Below, piece after piece: positions 1-8,580 of a stretch of DNA of 64,000 bases. Within the stretch, counting starts at the first letter, position 1. Each line of letters starts with the position of its first letter. Made by a program: the position numbers and the translations under genes. This stretch comes from Brevundimonas sp. SORGH_AS_0993 (lineage in GTDB: Bacteria; Pseudomonadota; Alphaproteobacteria; Caulobacterales; Caulobacteraceae): NCBI RefSeq assembly GCF_030818545.1, contig NZ_JAUTAH010000001.1, positions 67,001 through 131,000 on the forward strand, read 5' to 3'. Under the pieces are notes generated by a model that made no database searches, had not been told where the DNA came from, and saw only the letters and a list, made by a program, of their open reading frames with translations.

Positions 1-413
1 CCATCGCGGTCTCCAAGGACACCAAGGAGTTCGCCATCAACATGTCGAACCTGCGCCACTGGTCCGAGCCGGTGCAGACCTATGTGGGCGACCTTCTGAA
101 GGGGGCGGACGGTCCGCGCGGCAAGAATTTCAACATGCGCTGGGTCGCGGCCATGGTCGCGGACGTCCACCGCATCCTGATGCGCGGCGGCGTCTTCTTC
201 TATCCGTGGGACCGGCGCGAACCCAACAAGCCCGGCAAGCTGCGCCTGATGTACGAGGGCAATCCGATGGCCTTCCTGATCGAGCAGGCCGGCGGCAAGG
301 CGACGACGGACGGGGTTGAGGCCATTCTGGACATCCAGCCCGAGCATCTGCACCAGCGCATTCCCGTCGCCCTGGGCTCGGCCAACGAGATCGACGCCTT
401 CGCGAGCGCCTGA
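1..413 (+). CDS. fbp: Fructose-1,6-bisphosphatase class 1, C-terminal part
   Basis: This is the 3' end of a gene cut by the window edge; the reading frame starts at base 3. It would hydrolyse fructose-1,6-bisphosphate to fructose-6-phosphate in gluconeogenesis and the Calvin-type sugar phosphate pool. The visible 136 residues carry class 1 FBPase signatures: an EFAINMSN segment, a KNFNMRW segment, and the C-terminal [17 protein letters not shown] block that lines the sugar phosphate site. The stop overlaps the start of pncA (TGATG), so the two are likely cotranslated. The N-terminal metal-binding half is outside the window. Confidence 0.93.
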   Translation, partial: IAVSKDTKEFAINMSNLRHWSEPVQTYVGDLLKGADGPRGKNFNMRWVAAMVADVHRILMRGGVFFYPWDRREPNKPGKLRLMYEGNPMAFLIEQAGGKATTDGVEAILDIQPEHLHQRIPVALGSANEIDAFASA

Positions 414-1045
414 TGCAGATCGCCGCGACGGACGCCCTTCTGGTCATTGATCCGCAGAACGACTTCTGCGACGGCGGCGCCCTGGCCGTTTCGGGCGGCG
501 CGGCGATCATGCCGCTTTTGAACCGGCTGGCCGAACGGTTCGACCGCGTCGTCGTGACCCAGGACTGGCATACGCCGGACCAGATTTCCTTCGCCTCCAA
601 CCACCCCGGCGCGGCCCCCTTCACCGAGATCGAAGTCGCCTACGGCCGCCAGATGCTGTGGCCGGATCATTGCATCCAGGGCTCGCCCGGCGCCGACTTC
701 CATCCCGATGTCGCGCCCGCCGTCCAGAAGGCGCGGGCCGTGATCCGAAAGGGCTGCAATCCGGCGGTCGACAGCTATTCCGGCTTCTTCGAGAACGATC
801 ATCGCACCCCCACGGGTCTGGCGGGTCTGTTGCGCGAACTGAGGGTGACTCGCGTCTTCCTGTGCGGGCTGGCCTATGACTACTGCGTCCGCTTCACCGC
901 CGAGGATGCGGTGCGCGAGGGCTTTCAGACGGTCGTCGTCGCCGACGCGAGCCGCGCCATCGCGCCGTCGACCGAGGCGGCGGCCAGGAAGAGTTTCCGC
1001 GCGTCGGGCGTAGCGGAGGTGGCTGCGGTTACGCTTCTCGGATGA
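413..1045 (+). CDS. pncA: Nicotinamidase (pyrazinamidase)
   Basis: Cytosolic amidase converting nicotinamide to nicotinate for NAD salvage. The 210-residue length is normal for the isochorismatase-fold family. The catalytic triad is visible as Asp13 (VIDPQNDF), Lys113 (VIRKG) and Cys158 (LAYDYCVRF). The metal site shows in D51-W-H53 and the WPDHC motif (His86). The start overlaps the fbp stop by the TGATG arrangement, so coupling with fbp is likely. Identity is secure; no unusual feature is seen. Confidence 0.95.
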   Translation: MQIAATDALLVIDPQNDFCDGGALAVSGGAAIMPLLNRLAERFDRVVVTQDWHTPDQISFASNHPGAAPFTEIEVAYGRQMLWPDHCIQGSPGADFHPDVAPAVQKARAVIRKGCNPAVDSYSGFFENDHRTPTGLAGLLRELRVTRVFLCGLAYDYCVRFTAEDAVREGFQTVVVADASRAIAPSTEAAARKSFRASGVAEVAAVTLLG

Positions 1046-1097
1046 CGACGGGAAAGAGCTGAGTCGGTGGCGGTCAGCCGTCCGGTTGGTTTGGTTT

Positions 1098-2408
1098 CTA
1101 CTCCCAGAAATCCTCCGCCTCGGGGATGCGGGTGAAGGCGATCTTGGCGCCGATGAACTCCGGCAGGCCCGCCTTGGGTCCGATGCTGACCGTGTCCTTG
1201 CCGTAGCGACGATTGAGGGCGTCCAGCGCCCGGGACAAACGCAGGGAGGGGGCGTCGCCATCCTGGTCCGGGCCGGGCGAGAAGAGGTCCGCCTCGAAGG
1301 CGTCGCGGGCTTTCAGCCCGTGTACGCCGACGCCGACATAGCTGAGGCGTCCCGTCTCGATCTCGGGCTCCACCTGGCGCCATAGAGCGTCCAGCGCGGC
1401 CAACAGGACAAAGGTGTCCTGGGTCGGCGACACGGCGCGGCTCAGGGCCGCCGTCTCCCAGCCCCGTCGATCGCTTCGCGGCGTCGCCTTCGGCCCCATG
1501 TCCAGATGCAGGGTCAGGCTGGCCCCGGTCAGGCCCATCCGCCGCAGCCGCGCCCCGCATTTGACCACCAGCCGCCGGGCCACCGCGCGCGCCTTGTCCG
1601 GGGTCCGCATGGCCTGGGCCAGGACGTGGCTGTGGCTGATGGAGGCGGGCGGTTTTTCGGGCGTCGGCTCGCTGTCCAGCCCATGCAGGCCGCGCCAGAT
1701 GCGTTCGCCCTCGATGCTGTTCCAGACGGCGCGGGCCTGTCTGGCGCTCATGGTCCACAGACCGGCCGTGTCGGTCACGCCCGCCGCCTCCAGACGCAGA
1801 CGCATCCGCGATCCTATGCCCGGATATTTCGACAGCGGCAGGTCCAGTAAAGGACCGGGCAGTTCGTTGGCGCGCAGCACCGTCAGGCCGGCGGGCTTCT
1901 TCATGCCGCAGGCCGTCTTGGCCAGAAACCGCGACGGCGCCAGTCCCACGGACGACCGCAGACACTGGCCGACATTCTCCAAAATGCCCGTCTGGATGCG
2001 ACGGGCCAGGGCGACGGCGTTCGCCTCGCGTCGTTCAGGGCCGATCAGTTCGCATGAACATTCGTCGATTGAGCCGACCTTCCACACCGGAACATGGCGG
2101 TCGATCTCGGCCATGATCCGTTTGTGAATCTGGACGTAGAGGTCCGGCCGCGCCTCGGCGACGATCAGGCCGGGGCACAGTTTGCGAGCGTCGGCGACCC
2201 GCATCCCGGTGTGAACGCCCCACGCCTTGCTCTCATAGCTGGCGGCGATGGCGCCGGTGTATTCGCTCATCGCCGGCCGCACGATGACCGGCTTGCCGCG
2301 CCAGGCCGGGTTCATCTGCTGTTCGACGCTGGCGAAGAAGGCGTTCAGATCGACGAACAGCCAGCGGAGGTTCGCCTGGTCTTCCGGCTGTGTATCCGCC
2401 CGCTCCAT
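1098..2408 (-). CDS. Y-family DNA polymerase (DinB/ImpB type)
   Basis: Translesion DNA polymerase of 436 residues. Catalytic carboxylates are visible: Asp20 in the FVDLNAFFASVEQ motif and Asp115-Glu116 in VGSIDE. The paired Phe after the first Asp is at the usual steric-gate position. A helix-hairpin-helix thumb segment (LSKYPGIGSRM) and a little-finger domain follow. It lacks neighbouring imuA or dnaE2, so it is not the mutasome ImuB locus. In alphaproteobacteria this clade is often mislabelled as a type VI secretion protein because of the old ImpB name. A perfect GTTC-N7-GTTC SOS box lies directly upstream, which supports DNA-damage induction. Substrate lesion and fidelity cannot be read from sequence. 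Confidence 0.9.
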   Translation of the reverse strand: MERADTQPEDQANLRWLFVDLNAFFASVEQQMNPAWRGKPVIVRPAMSEYTGAIAASYESKAWGVHTGMRVADARKLCPGLIVAEARPDLYVQIHKRIMAEIDRHVPVWKVGSIDECSCELIGPERREANAVALARRIQTGILENVGQCLRSSVGLAPSRFLAKTACGMKKPAGLTVLRANELPGPLLDLPLSKYPGIGSRMRLRLEAAGVTDTAGLWTMSARQARAVWNSIEGERIWRGLHGLDSEPTPEKPPASISHSHVLAQAMRTPDKARAVARRLVVKCGARLRRMGLTGASLTLHLDMGPKATPRSDRRGWETAALSRAVSPTQDTFVLLAALDALWRQVEPEIETGRLSYVGVGVHGLKARDAFEADLFSPGPDQDGDAPSLRLSRALDALNRRYGKDTVSIGPKAGLPEFIGAKIAFTRIPEAEDFWE

Positions 2409-2413
2409 GACGT

Positions 2414-2428
2414 GAACATATCAGGAAC
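2414..2428 (-). promoter_or_regulatory. LexA (SOS) box of alphaproteobacterial type
   Basis: On the minus strand the sequence reads GTTCCTGATATGTTC, an exact match to the alphaproteobacterial LexA operator GTTC-N7-GTTC. It sits only 6 bases upstream of the polymerase ATG, so LexA binding would cover the start region and block transcription or the initiating RNA polymerase. Confidence 0.85.
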
Positions 2429-2460
2429 ACTTAGCGGCCGGAAGCGACAGCCTTTCCTTT

Positions 2461-2476
2461 TGTCATTCCGGGTTCG
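2461..2476 (+). repeat. Single arm of the GTCATTCCGGG repeat family
   Basis: The bases tgtcattccgggttcg match the core of a repeat seen again at 14762, 23105 (and inverted at 23233) and 34623. Here only one arm is present, in the short gap between the polymerase and the deaminase gene. Confidence 0.5.
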
Positions 2477-2513
2477 TCCATCGGATGCCCCGCAATGGAC
2501 AAAAGGGGAGGGA

Positions 2514-3524
2514 TCAGCGCTGCGCGTAGGTGTCCACTTCGGCGATGAACGCCGCCTTCTCCGCCTTGCCCAGGAACGACCCCTCGAAACTGTTCTTCGC
2601 CAACAGCGTCACCTGCTCGCGCGTCAGGTCGACCGCTTCGGCCAACCGGCTGTAGTTGTCGTTCACGTATCCGCCGAAATAGGACGGGTCGTCCGAGTTC
2701 AGGGTGACGTGCAGGCCCCGACGCAACATCTCGGGCACGGGATGGTCCTTCAGGTCGTCGACCACGCAAAGCTTCAGGTTCGACAGCGGGCAGACGGTCA
2801 GGGTCATCTGCTCGCGGACCAGACGTTCGACCAGTGCGTCATCCTCCATCGAGCGGTTGCCATGGTCCATCCGGTCGATGTGCAACAGATCCAGCGCCTC
2901 ATGCACATAGGCGGGCGGGCCTTCCTCGCCGGCGTGGGCGCACAGTTTCAGGCCCAGGTCGCGGGCGGCGGCGAAGACGCGCTGGAACTTGGACGGCGGA
3001 TGACCGACCTCCGAGGAATCCAGCCCCACGCCGATGAAATGATGCAGATAGGGCTTGGCCGCCTCCAGCGTCGCAAACGCCTCGTCCTCGGTCAGGTGGC
3101 GCAGGAAGCTGAGGATCAGGCCCGAGCTTACGCCCAACTCCGCCTTGGCCCTGTCCATGCCCGCGATCAGCCCCTCGACCACCACGCCGAACGGCACGCC
3201 GCGATCGGTGTGCGTCTGCGGATCGAAGAAAATCTCGGCGTGGCGCACATTGTCCGCCGCCGCCCGCTGGAAATAGGCGAAGGCCAGATCCTCGAAGTCC
3301 CGGCGCGTCAGCAGCACCGCCGCGCCCGCGTAATAGATGTCCAGAAAGTCCTGCAGGTTCGAAAAGTCGTAGGCCGCCCGCACCGCCTCGACACTGTCGT
3401 AGGGGATGGAGACGCCGTTGCGCTGGGCCAGTTCGAACATCAGCTCCGGCTCAAGACTGCCCTCTATATGCAGATGCAGTTCGGCCTTTGGCAGGCCGGC
3501 GATATAGGTGGCGAGGTCAGTCAT
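2514..3524 (-). CDS. Adenine deaminase (adenosine deaminase family)
   Basis: TIM-barrel metal-dependent deaminase of 336 residues; it converts adenine (or adenosine) to hypoxanthine (or inosine) in purine salvage. Zinc ligands His17 and His19 are in ELHLHIEGSLEPEL, a further ligand and the catalytic Glu are in LCAHAGEEG, and the aspartate pair is in LNSDDPSYFGGYV. The HIEGSLEPE and SDDPSYFGGYVNDN signatures are those of the adenine deaminase branch rather than classical adenosine deaminase, so adenine is the more likely substrate. The start was placed at the ATG that overlaps the VapC stop (ATGA); a longer in-frame extension runs inside vapC and is not credible. Confidence 0.88.
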   Translation of the reverse strand: MTDLATYIAGLPKAELHLHIEGSLEPELMFELAQRNGVSIPYDSVEAVRAAYDFSNLQDFLDIYYAGAAVLLTRRDFEDLAFAYFQRAAADNVRHAEIFFDPQTHTDRGVPFGVVVEGLIAGMDRAKAELGVSSGLILSFLRHLTEDEAFATLEAAKPYLHHFIGVGLDSSEVGHPPSKFQRVFAAARDLGLKLCAHAGEEGPPAYVHEALDLLHIDRMDHGNRSMEDDALVERLVREQMTLTVCPLSNLKLCVVDDLKDHPVPEMLRRGLHVTLNSDDPSYFGGYVNDNYSRLAEAVDLTREQVTLLAKNSFEGSFLGKAEKAAFIAEVDTYAQR

Positions 3525-3940
3525 TGGTTTACCGAGTCGAGCAGACGCACGTCCGCTTTTGACACCCCTGAGCCTTGCATCTTGCGCAGGAAGCGTCCGT
3601 CTTGGGTGAAAAGTGGTGCGTTCTGGCTTTCCGCCAGAGCGAGATAGAAGCAATCGTAAGCGGGATGATCCAAGGCGACGGCCAGTTCGAAGGCGCGATC
3701 GGCCAGCTCTCGTCCCGCCATCAGGCTGATGCCGAGGTTCGGCAAGGTTTCCAGAGCGATCTCGGCCTCTGCGACCAGAATGCGGTTCAGTTTGACGTTC
3801 TTCCAAAGTGCGTTGACGCATTCGATGATGATAAGATCGGGCGCGACGCAGACTTCGTTCGCTATGAACGACCTGGCGATTGGGCTTTCGGCCTCGGGCA
3901 AAAGAGCGGTGATGACGACGCTGGCGTCGATCACAATCAC
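3521..3940 (-). CDS. vapC: VapC-type PIN-domain toxin (RNase)
   Basis: PIN-domain ribonuclease of 139 residues, the toxin half of a type II toxin-antitoxin pair. Acidic metal-binding residues are in place: Asp5 (IVIDASV), Glu near residue 40 (IIIECVNALW), and the C-terminal YDCFYLALAE and LFTQDGRF segments. Its start overlaps the antitoxin stop and its stop overlaps the deaminase ATG (ATGA), so antitoxin, toxin and deaminase are read as one coupled unit. The RNA target is unknown. Confidence 0.88.
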   Translation of the reverse strand: MIVIDASVVITALLPEAESPIARSFIANEVCVAPDLIIIECVNALWKNVKLNRILVAEAEIALETLPNLGISLMAGRELADRAFELAVALDHPAYDCFYLALAESQNAPLFTQDGRFLRKMQGSGVSKADVRLLDSVNQ

Positions 3941-4188
3941 CGTTTGTCTCGATCTTCGCGGATCAGATCAACGGAAGACGGCAGCAGTTCGCCGCCTCTG
4001 CGGGCGAGGATCGAGGCGCGCAGGGCGTCGGCGCGTCTCAGCCATTCTTCCTTACCCACCCCGCCAAACACCTGCTCCAGCGCCGCGCGATGCTCGGCCT
4101 CAGCAGAACGGCCGTTTTGAACCGCGCGCACCTTGATCCGCCGTGCGATTTCATCAGGCACGTTGCGGACATGAAGATTGGCGGGCAT
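3937..4188 (-). CDS. vapB: FitA/VapB-like ribbon-helix-helix antitoxin
   Basis: Antitoxin of 83 residues. The N-terminal segment NLHVRNVPDEIARRIKVRA followed by NGRSAEAEHRA is the Arc/FitA ribbon-helix-helix fold used for DNA binding and autoregulation; the C-terminal part would wrap the toxin active site. It precedes vapC with a 4-base overlap, the usual antitoxin-first order. An AT-richer stretch just upstream (4200-4225) is the likely promoter and operator. Confidence 0.85.
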   Translation of the reverse strand: MPANLHVRNVPDEIARRIKVRAVQNGRSAEAEHRAALEQVFGGVGKEEWLRRADALRASILARRGGELLPSSVDLIREDRDKR

Positions 4189-4236
4189 GGCGGAACTCCA
4201 TCTGCTAGCAAATATAGCATGCGGAGCGATCGCCCG

Positions 4237-6039
4237 CTACATCCGCTCCGGCGTGTCGATTCCCAACAGGTTCAGCGCGATCTCAAGCTGGCCGAGCGCC
4301 GCGGCCGACAGGGCCAGGCGCGAGCGTTTCGTCACTTCGTCCGGCGCCACCAGCACGGGGCAGGCGGCGTAGAATTTCGAGAACGACTGGGCCACGCGAT
4401 AGGCGTGTTCCGCCACCAGGTGCGGCATCCGCTTGTCGTAGGCGTCCGAAACGGCCGTGGAGAAGGCGTCCAGCGTCAGGGCCAGGTCGCGTTCGGCTGG
4501 TTCGGCGATGACGATGGCGCCGCGCGTCAGGCCCTGTTCGGCGCCCTTCCTCAGCAGGGATTTGATCCGCACCGACTGATACAGCAGATACGGCCCCGTC
4601 TTGCCCTCGAAGCTCATGAAGCGGTCGAGATCGAAGACGTAGCTGGTCGTGCGCGCATTCGACAGGTCGGCGAACTTCAGGGCGGCGATGGCCACCTTGT
4701 GCGCGATGGCCTCGAATTCTTCGGACGACAGGTCGTCGCCCAGCTTGGCCTCGTGCAGGCGCTCGCGCGCCTTGTCCGTCGCCTGATCGATCAGGTCGCG
4801 CAGCTTCAGAACCCCGCCCGCGCGGGTCTTGAACGGCTTGCCGTCCTGACCGTTCATGGTGCCGAAGCCCAGATGCTCCAGCGACTTCTCGGGGGCGTAG
4901 CCGGCCAGATAGGCGGCGCGGAACACCTGTTCGAAATGCTCGGCCTGACGTTCGTCGACGACGTACAGGATCAGGTCGGGCGAGAGGGTCTTCTTGCGGT
5001 CCAGGATCGTCGCCAGGTCGGTCGTGCCGTACATGGCTGAGCCTTCCGAACTGATGACCAACAGCGGCGGGGGCGAGGGCGCCTCGACCACCGAGCCGTC
5101 GGCCAGCTTCTTCTTGCGGGTCTCGCCCGGCTTGGCGACGTGGACGACCTGGGCGCCGTCGTCCTCGACCAGCAGGTCCGTGTCTTTCAGGTGCGCCAGC
5201 ATTTCCGGCATCAGGGGATCGGCGTCGCTCTCGCCGTTCCACAGGTCGAAATCGACCGACAGGTCGCCGTATTCCCGCTTCAGCGCCTCGCGGCTGACCG
5301 CCACGAAGTGTCGCCACAGGGCGCGGTACCCAGGGCGGCCGTTCTGCAGTTCCGCCGTCGCCTTCCTCGCGCGGTCGCGGAAGGCCGGATCTTCCTTGGC
5401 CTTGCCGGCCGCCAGCGGATACAGCCGGTCCAGGTCGGCCAGGGTCACCGGGCTTTCGGCCGGGAAGGGGCCATCGCCCTCGGCCATGAAGGCGTCGGCC
5501 AGTTTTTCATCGCCGCAGGCCACGATCAGCAGACCCATCTGGAAGCCCCAGTCGCCGAAGTGGGCGTCGCCGGTGACGTGATCGCCGCGGAAACGGAACA
5601 GACGTTTCAGGCTCTCGCCGATGATGGCGCTGCGCAGATGGCCGACGTGCATCGGCTTGGCCACGTTCGGGCCGCCAAAATCGATGACCACCCGGCGGGG
5701 ATCGGCGACCACCGCTGCGCCCGCGTGATCGGCGTCCGCCGCCACTTCCTCGGCGCGTTCAGCCAGGGCCGCGTCGGCGATCTTCAGGTTGATGAAGCCC
5801 GGCCCCGCGACCTCGACCGAGGCGAAACGCGGATCGGCCGACAGGCGTTCGGCGATCCTGCCCGCCAGTTCGCGCGGATTGGCCTTCAGCGCCTTGGCGG
5901 CGGCCAGGGCGCCGTTCGACTGGAAGTCGGCCAGGTCGGGACGGTCGGACGGTGTGACGCGGGCCAGGGCGGCGTCCACGCCTTCGGCGGCGAAGGCGGC
6001 GGCGACCGCTTCGCTGAGGACGGTCTTCAGATCGGACAT
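4237..6039 (-). CDS. argS: Arginyl-tRNA synthetase
   Basis: Class I aminoacyl-tRNA synthetase of 600 residues, charging tRNA-Arg. The N-terminal additional domain for tRNA recognition covers about the first 110 residues. The HIGH equivalent is visible in [17 protein letters not shown]. The KMSKS equivalent is degenerate ([10 protein letters not shown]), as is normal for ArgRS. The C-terminal all-helical anticodon domain ends with the family's LGIDTPERM tail. It abuts the next upstream gene with no gap, so both probably share a transcript. Confidence 0.97.
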   Translation of the reverse strand: MSDLKTVLSEAVAAAFAAEGVDAALARVTPSDRPDLADFQSNGALAAAKALKANPRELAGRIAERLSADPRFASVEVAGPGFINLKIADAALAERAEEVAADADHAGAAVVADPRRVVIDFGGPNVAKPMHVGHLRSAIIGESLKRLFRFRGDHVTGDAHFGDWGFQMGLLIVACGDEKLADAFMAEGDGPFPAESPVTLADLDRLYPLAAGKAKEDPAFRDRARKATAELQNGRPGYRALWRHFVAVSREALKREYGDLSVDFDLWNGESDADPLMPEMLAHLKDTDLLVEDDGAQVVHVAKPGETRKKKLADGSVVEAPSPPPLLVISSEGSAMYGTTDLATILDRKKTLSPDLILYVVDERQAEHFEQVFRAAYLAGYAPEKSLEHLGFGTMNGQDGKPFKTRAGGVLKLRDLIDQATDKARERLHEAKLGDDLSSEEFEAIAHKVAIAALKFADLSNARTTSYVFDLDRFMSFEGKTGPYLLYQSVRIKSLLRKGAEQGLTRGAIVIAEPAERDLALTLDAFSTAVSDAYDKRMPHLVAEHAYRVAQSFSKFYAACPVLVAPDEVTKRSRLALSAAALGQLEIALNLLGIDTPERM

Positions 6040-6732
6040 TTATTCGCTCGAAGGCGGGGTGGCGGCGGGTGCGGGCGTCGCCGCGGTCGTGCCCGCGTTG
6101 ACGCGGAATCGGCTGCCCGAGCGGTTGAACTCGGCCATTTCAGGCGTGACGTCGAACCCGATCAGCACCTCGAAATTGCCGCCGCTGGTGGTGGCCGTGG
6201 CGCGCGGGATGGTGATGGTCCGCTCTTCCGTGACGGCCGCCGTGCGTTCGCCATCGAAGTTCACCGGCAGGTCGAAATATTCCTTGGTCAGGACGGCGCT
6301 GTTTCGTTCGGTCACGGCGATCCAGTAGCGATAGGTCTTCTGCTCGCCCGTCGCCTGAGGCCCGCGGCCCAAGCGGAACAGCATGCCGATGTCCAGACGA
6401 ATCGGCTGGGTCTCGCGATAGGCGCAGTCGGCCGTCACGCCTTCCAGTTCGCCAGTGTAGCCCACGTTGGAGACGGCGGCGCGCCCGCCTTCCAGTTCGA
6501 CGTAGCGCGCGGCGTCGTAGAGAATTTTCACATAGGGGCAGGGGCCCGCGTTGACGCGATTGCGAAGGGGGGCGAACCGTTGCGGCTTGGGCGCATCGAC
6601 GTCTTGGCCCGATGCGCTCTGACCGCTGGGCCGATTGCCGCCGCGCTGCCGGCTGGACTGGGCGTCGGCCGCAGTGGGAAGAACGGAGACAGCGACCGCA
6701 AGGGCGGCGAGGGCGGACAGAACGCGACGCAT
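6040..6732 (-). CDS. Exported protein of unknown function
   Basis: About 230 residues with a clear N-terminal signal peptide (MRRVLSALAALAVAVSVLPTAADA, cleavage after ADA). The mature protein starts with a Gln/Ser/Gly-rich linker, then a globular part containing a PCPYVKILYDAARYVEL segment and a second Cys in ADCAYRET, possibly a disulfide pair. I do not recognise a family with certainty; the segment resembles a conserved Caulobacteraceae periplasmic protein. The ATG at 6732 was chosen over an upstream one because it begins the signal peptide. The stop codon lies immediately before argS. Confidence 0.7.
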   Translation of the reverse strand: MRRVLSALAALAVAVSVLPTAADAQSSRQRGGNRPSGQSASGQDVDAPKPQRFAPLRNRVNAGPCPYVKILYDAARYVELEGGRAAVSNVGYTGELEGVTADCAYRETQPIRLDIGMLFRLGRGPQATGEQKTYRYWIAVTERNSAVLTKEYFDLPVNFDGERTAAVTEERTITIPRATATTSGGNFEVLIGFDVTPEMAEFNRSGSRFRVNAGTTAATPAPAATPPSSE

Positions 6733-6837
6733 CAGCTTATTTTTCCGACAGCGAAAGGGCGCGCGCGACGATCGGCGGCCGATCATGGAACGCTCGCCGC
6801 TGATAGCGGCTAAAGCGAGGCGCGGCAAACCTTCGCT

Positions 6838-7281
6838 TCAGCGCGCCATCACCAGACAGGTGGAGGTGGCGGTGGCGTACAGCTTTCCATCCACGCCCTT
6901 CAGGTCGGCCTCGGCGAAACCGGCGCGGCGGCCCATCTGGACGATGCGTCCCTCCGCCCGCACCGGAATCCCGGCCGTCAACGCCTTGTGGAAGACCGTC
7001 TTCAGTTCCAGCGTCGTATAGGTTTGGCCGGGCCGCAGCATGGAATGGACCACGCATCCGCATGCCGAATCCAGCAGGGTCGCCATCCAGCCCCCATGCA
7101 CCGTGCCCAGCGGGTTGTAGAAGGCTGCGGTCGGCACGCCCTCGAACAGGACGCGGCCCTCTTCGATTTCGACCAGTTCGAAGCCGACCGAGCGGGCGAT
7201 GGGCGCGACGAAGCTCCCGCTGATACTCAGGCGCAACTGCTCGACCCCGGACAGGGCGGCGATGTCGATGGCGTCGGTCAT
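6838..7281 (-). CDS. PaaI-family hotdog thioesterase
   Basis: Acyl-CoA thioesterase of 147 residues with a single hotdog domain. The motif YNPLGTVHGGWMATLLDSA holds the active-site region of the PaaI/YbgC-like families (HGG-x-x-x-x-x-D). The substrate is probably an aromatic or medium-chain acyl-CoA, but nothing nearby defines a pathway. Length and fold are typical. Confidence 0.88.
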   Translation of the reverse strand: MTDAIDIAALSGVEQLRLSISGSFVAPIARSVGFELVEIEEGRVLFEGVPTAAFYNPLGTVHGGWMATLLDSACGCVVHSMLRPGQTYTTLELKTVFHKALTAGIPVRAEGRIVQMGRRAGFAEADLKGVDGKLYATATSTCLVMAR

Positions 7282-7359
7282 GCGAACGGCTCCGAAACAC
7301 AGGTCCGTTCACAATAAGGACGGACGCCCCCTTGGCAAGGGTCCGTTGAAAGTCGCCGC

Positions 7360-7923
7360 TTAGAGGCCCGGCAGCTTGAAGCCGGTGTTGCGGCGCGGCT
7401 GGATCGTGATCGGCTGGCCGCCGGTCAGGGCCTGCAGGCGCGCGGCCTCGGTCGTCGCGTCGATGGTGGTCTCACCGTTGGCGGTCTGGCGCGTGGTCGG
7501 CGCCTGGGTCGAAGGCTCGTTCTTGCGCCAGAACATCAGGCGGTCGGCGAAGCTTTCGTCCTTGTGGGCGATGTCGCCGAACTCGTCGTCGACGACGTAG
7601 CGGGCCAGGGGATCGGCCTGCTCGGCGCCGGCCTGGGCGACCAGGACCTGTTCGCCGGCGGTGCGGGTCACGGCCTGGCGTTGACCCAGCAGAATCTGAC
7701 GGGCGGCGCTTTCGGGCGCCAGTTCCTGCGGACGCGGCTGGCCCGGCGCCGGCGGACGCAGGCCGTATTCGGGCGGCACCGTCAGCGGGGCGGTGGAGAC
7801 GGTAACGAACTCGTCGGGCACGACCTTGGTCAGGCCGATGCCTTGCTTCAGGCTGCCGCAGGCGGACACGGCGAGCGCGGCGGAGGCGGCGAGGGTCAGG
7901 ACGGCGACGCTGCGGATACGCAT
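7360..7923 (-). CDS. bamF: BamF-type outer-membrane lipoprotein (DUF3035)
   Basis: Lipoprotein of 187 residues. The signal peptide MRIRSVAVLTLAASAALAVSAC ends in a lipobox with Cys at residue 22. The mature part contains the PPEYGLRPPAPGQPRP and SAARQILLGQ segments seen in the DUF3035 family, which was identified as the BamF subunit of the beta-barrel assembly machine in Caulobacter. The ATG at 7923 is chosen; an in-frame extension would run into lspA. It lies 73 bases downstream of lspA, the enzyme that would process its own signal peptide. Confidence 0.82.
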   Translation of the reverse strand: MRIRSVAVLTLAASAALAVSACGSLKQGIGLTKVVPDEFVTVSTAPLTVPPEYGLRPPAPGQPRPQELAPESAARQILLGQRQAVTRTAGEQVLVAQAGAEQADPLARYVVDDEFGDIAHKDESFADRLMFWRKNEPSTQAPTTRQTANGETTIDATTEAARLQALTGGQPITIQPRRNTGFKLPGL

Positions 7924-7996
7924 GGGTTCAGACTCTGTTCGGCGATGCACGGAAGGCGCCGCAGACGGGCGCGTTGGCATAGTGAAGACGGGGTGA

Positions 7997-8524
7997 TTAC
8001 GACTTTTCGGGGGCCGCGCCAACCTTGGCGGCGTTGTCCGACAGGAGGCTGTCCAGAATCAGCAGCACGACGCCGATGGTGATGGCGCTGTCGGCGATGT
8101 TGAACACCCAGGGAAATACGCCTGTGCCCGAGAAGTCGATGAAGTCGACCACATAGCCGAACCGCACCCGGTCGATGACGTTGCCCAGCGCCCCGCCCAT
8201 GACGAAGCCGATGGCGGTGATCAGCAGGCGGCGATTGGTGGTGGTCGCCCACCAGGCCAGGCCGGCCGAGACCAGGATGGAGAAGAGGGTCAGGCCCCAG
8301 CGCGCCTCGCCGCCGCCGAACAGGCCGAAGCTGACGCCGGTGTTCTGGACGAAGGTGAACCGCAGATAGGGCGGCAGGATTTCGGCGAACACATAGCCCA
8401 GCGGAATCTGGTGGATGGACGAAGCGTCCGCCAGGCTCAGCACCCAGGCCTTGGACAGTTGATCCAGAACGATGATCAGAAGGGCGAAAACATAGGCCGT
8501 CAGGGCGATGCGGGTGATCTTCAT
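7997..8524 (-). CDS. lspA: Lipoprotein signal peptidase (signal peptidase II)
   Basis: Inner-membrane aspartyl protease of 175 residues that cleaves prolipoprotein signal peptides at the lipid-modified Cys. Four hydrophobic segments are visible. The two catalytic Asp motifs are present: GALGNVIDR with FGYVVDFIDF, and FNIADSAITIG. The length is normal. Its substrates in this window include the putative lipoproteins at 7360, 10440, 14883, 34920, 44910, 52755 and 54421. Confidence 0.96.
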   Translation of the reverse strand: MKITRIALTAYVFALLIIVLDQLSKAWVLSLADASSIHQIPLGYVFAEILPPYLRFTFVQNTGVSFGLFGGGEARWGLTLFSILVSAGLAWWATTTNRRLLITAIGFVMGGALGNVIDRVRFGYVVDFIDFSGTGVFPWVFNIADSAITIGVVLLILDSLLSDNAAKVGAAPEKS

Positions 8525-8580
8525 GGGCGGCGGTTAGCAGGAAGCGGGGCAGGGGCGAAGCGTAAAAACGGACGAACGGC

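Noticed and set aside
2094-3647. 517-residue plus-strand frame overlapping the polymerase and deaminase genes
   Set aside because: It lies opposite two well-identified genes and its sequence has the Gly/Arg/His-rich, motif-free look of an antisense shadow.
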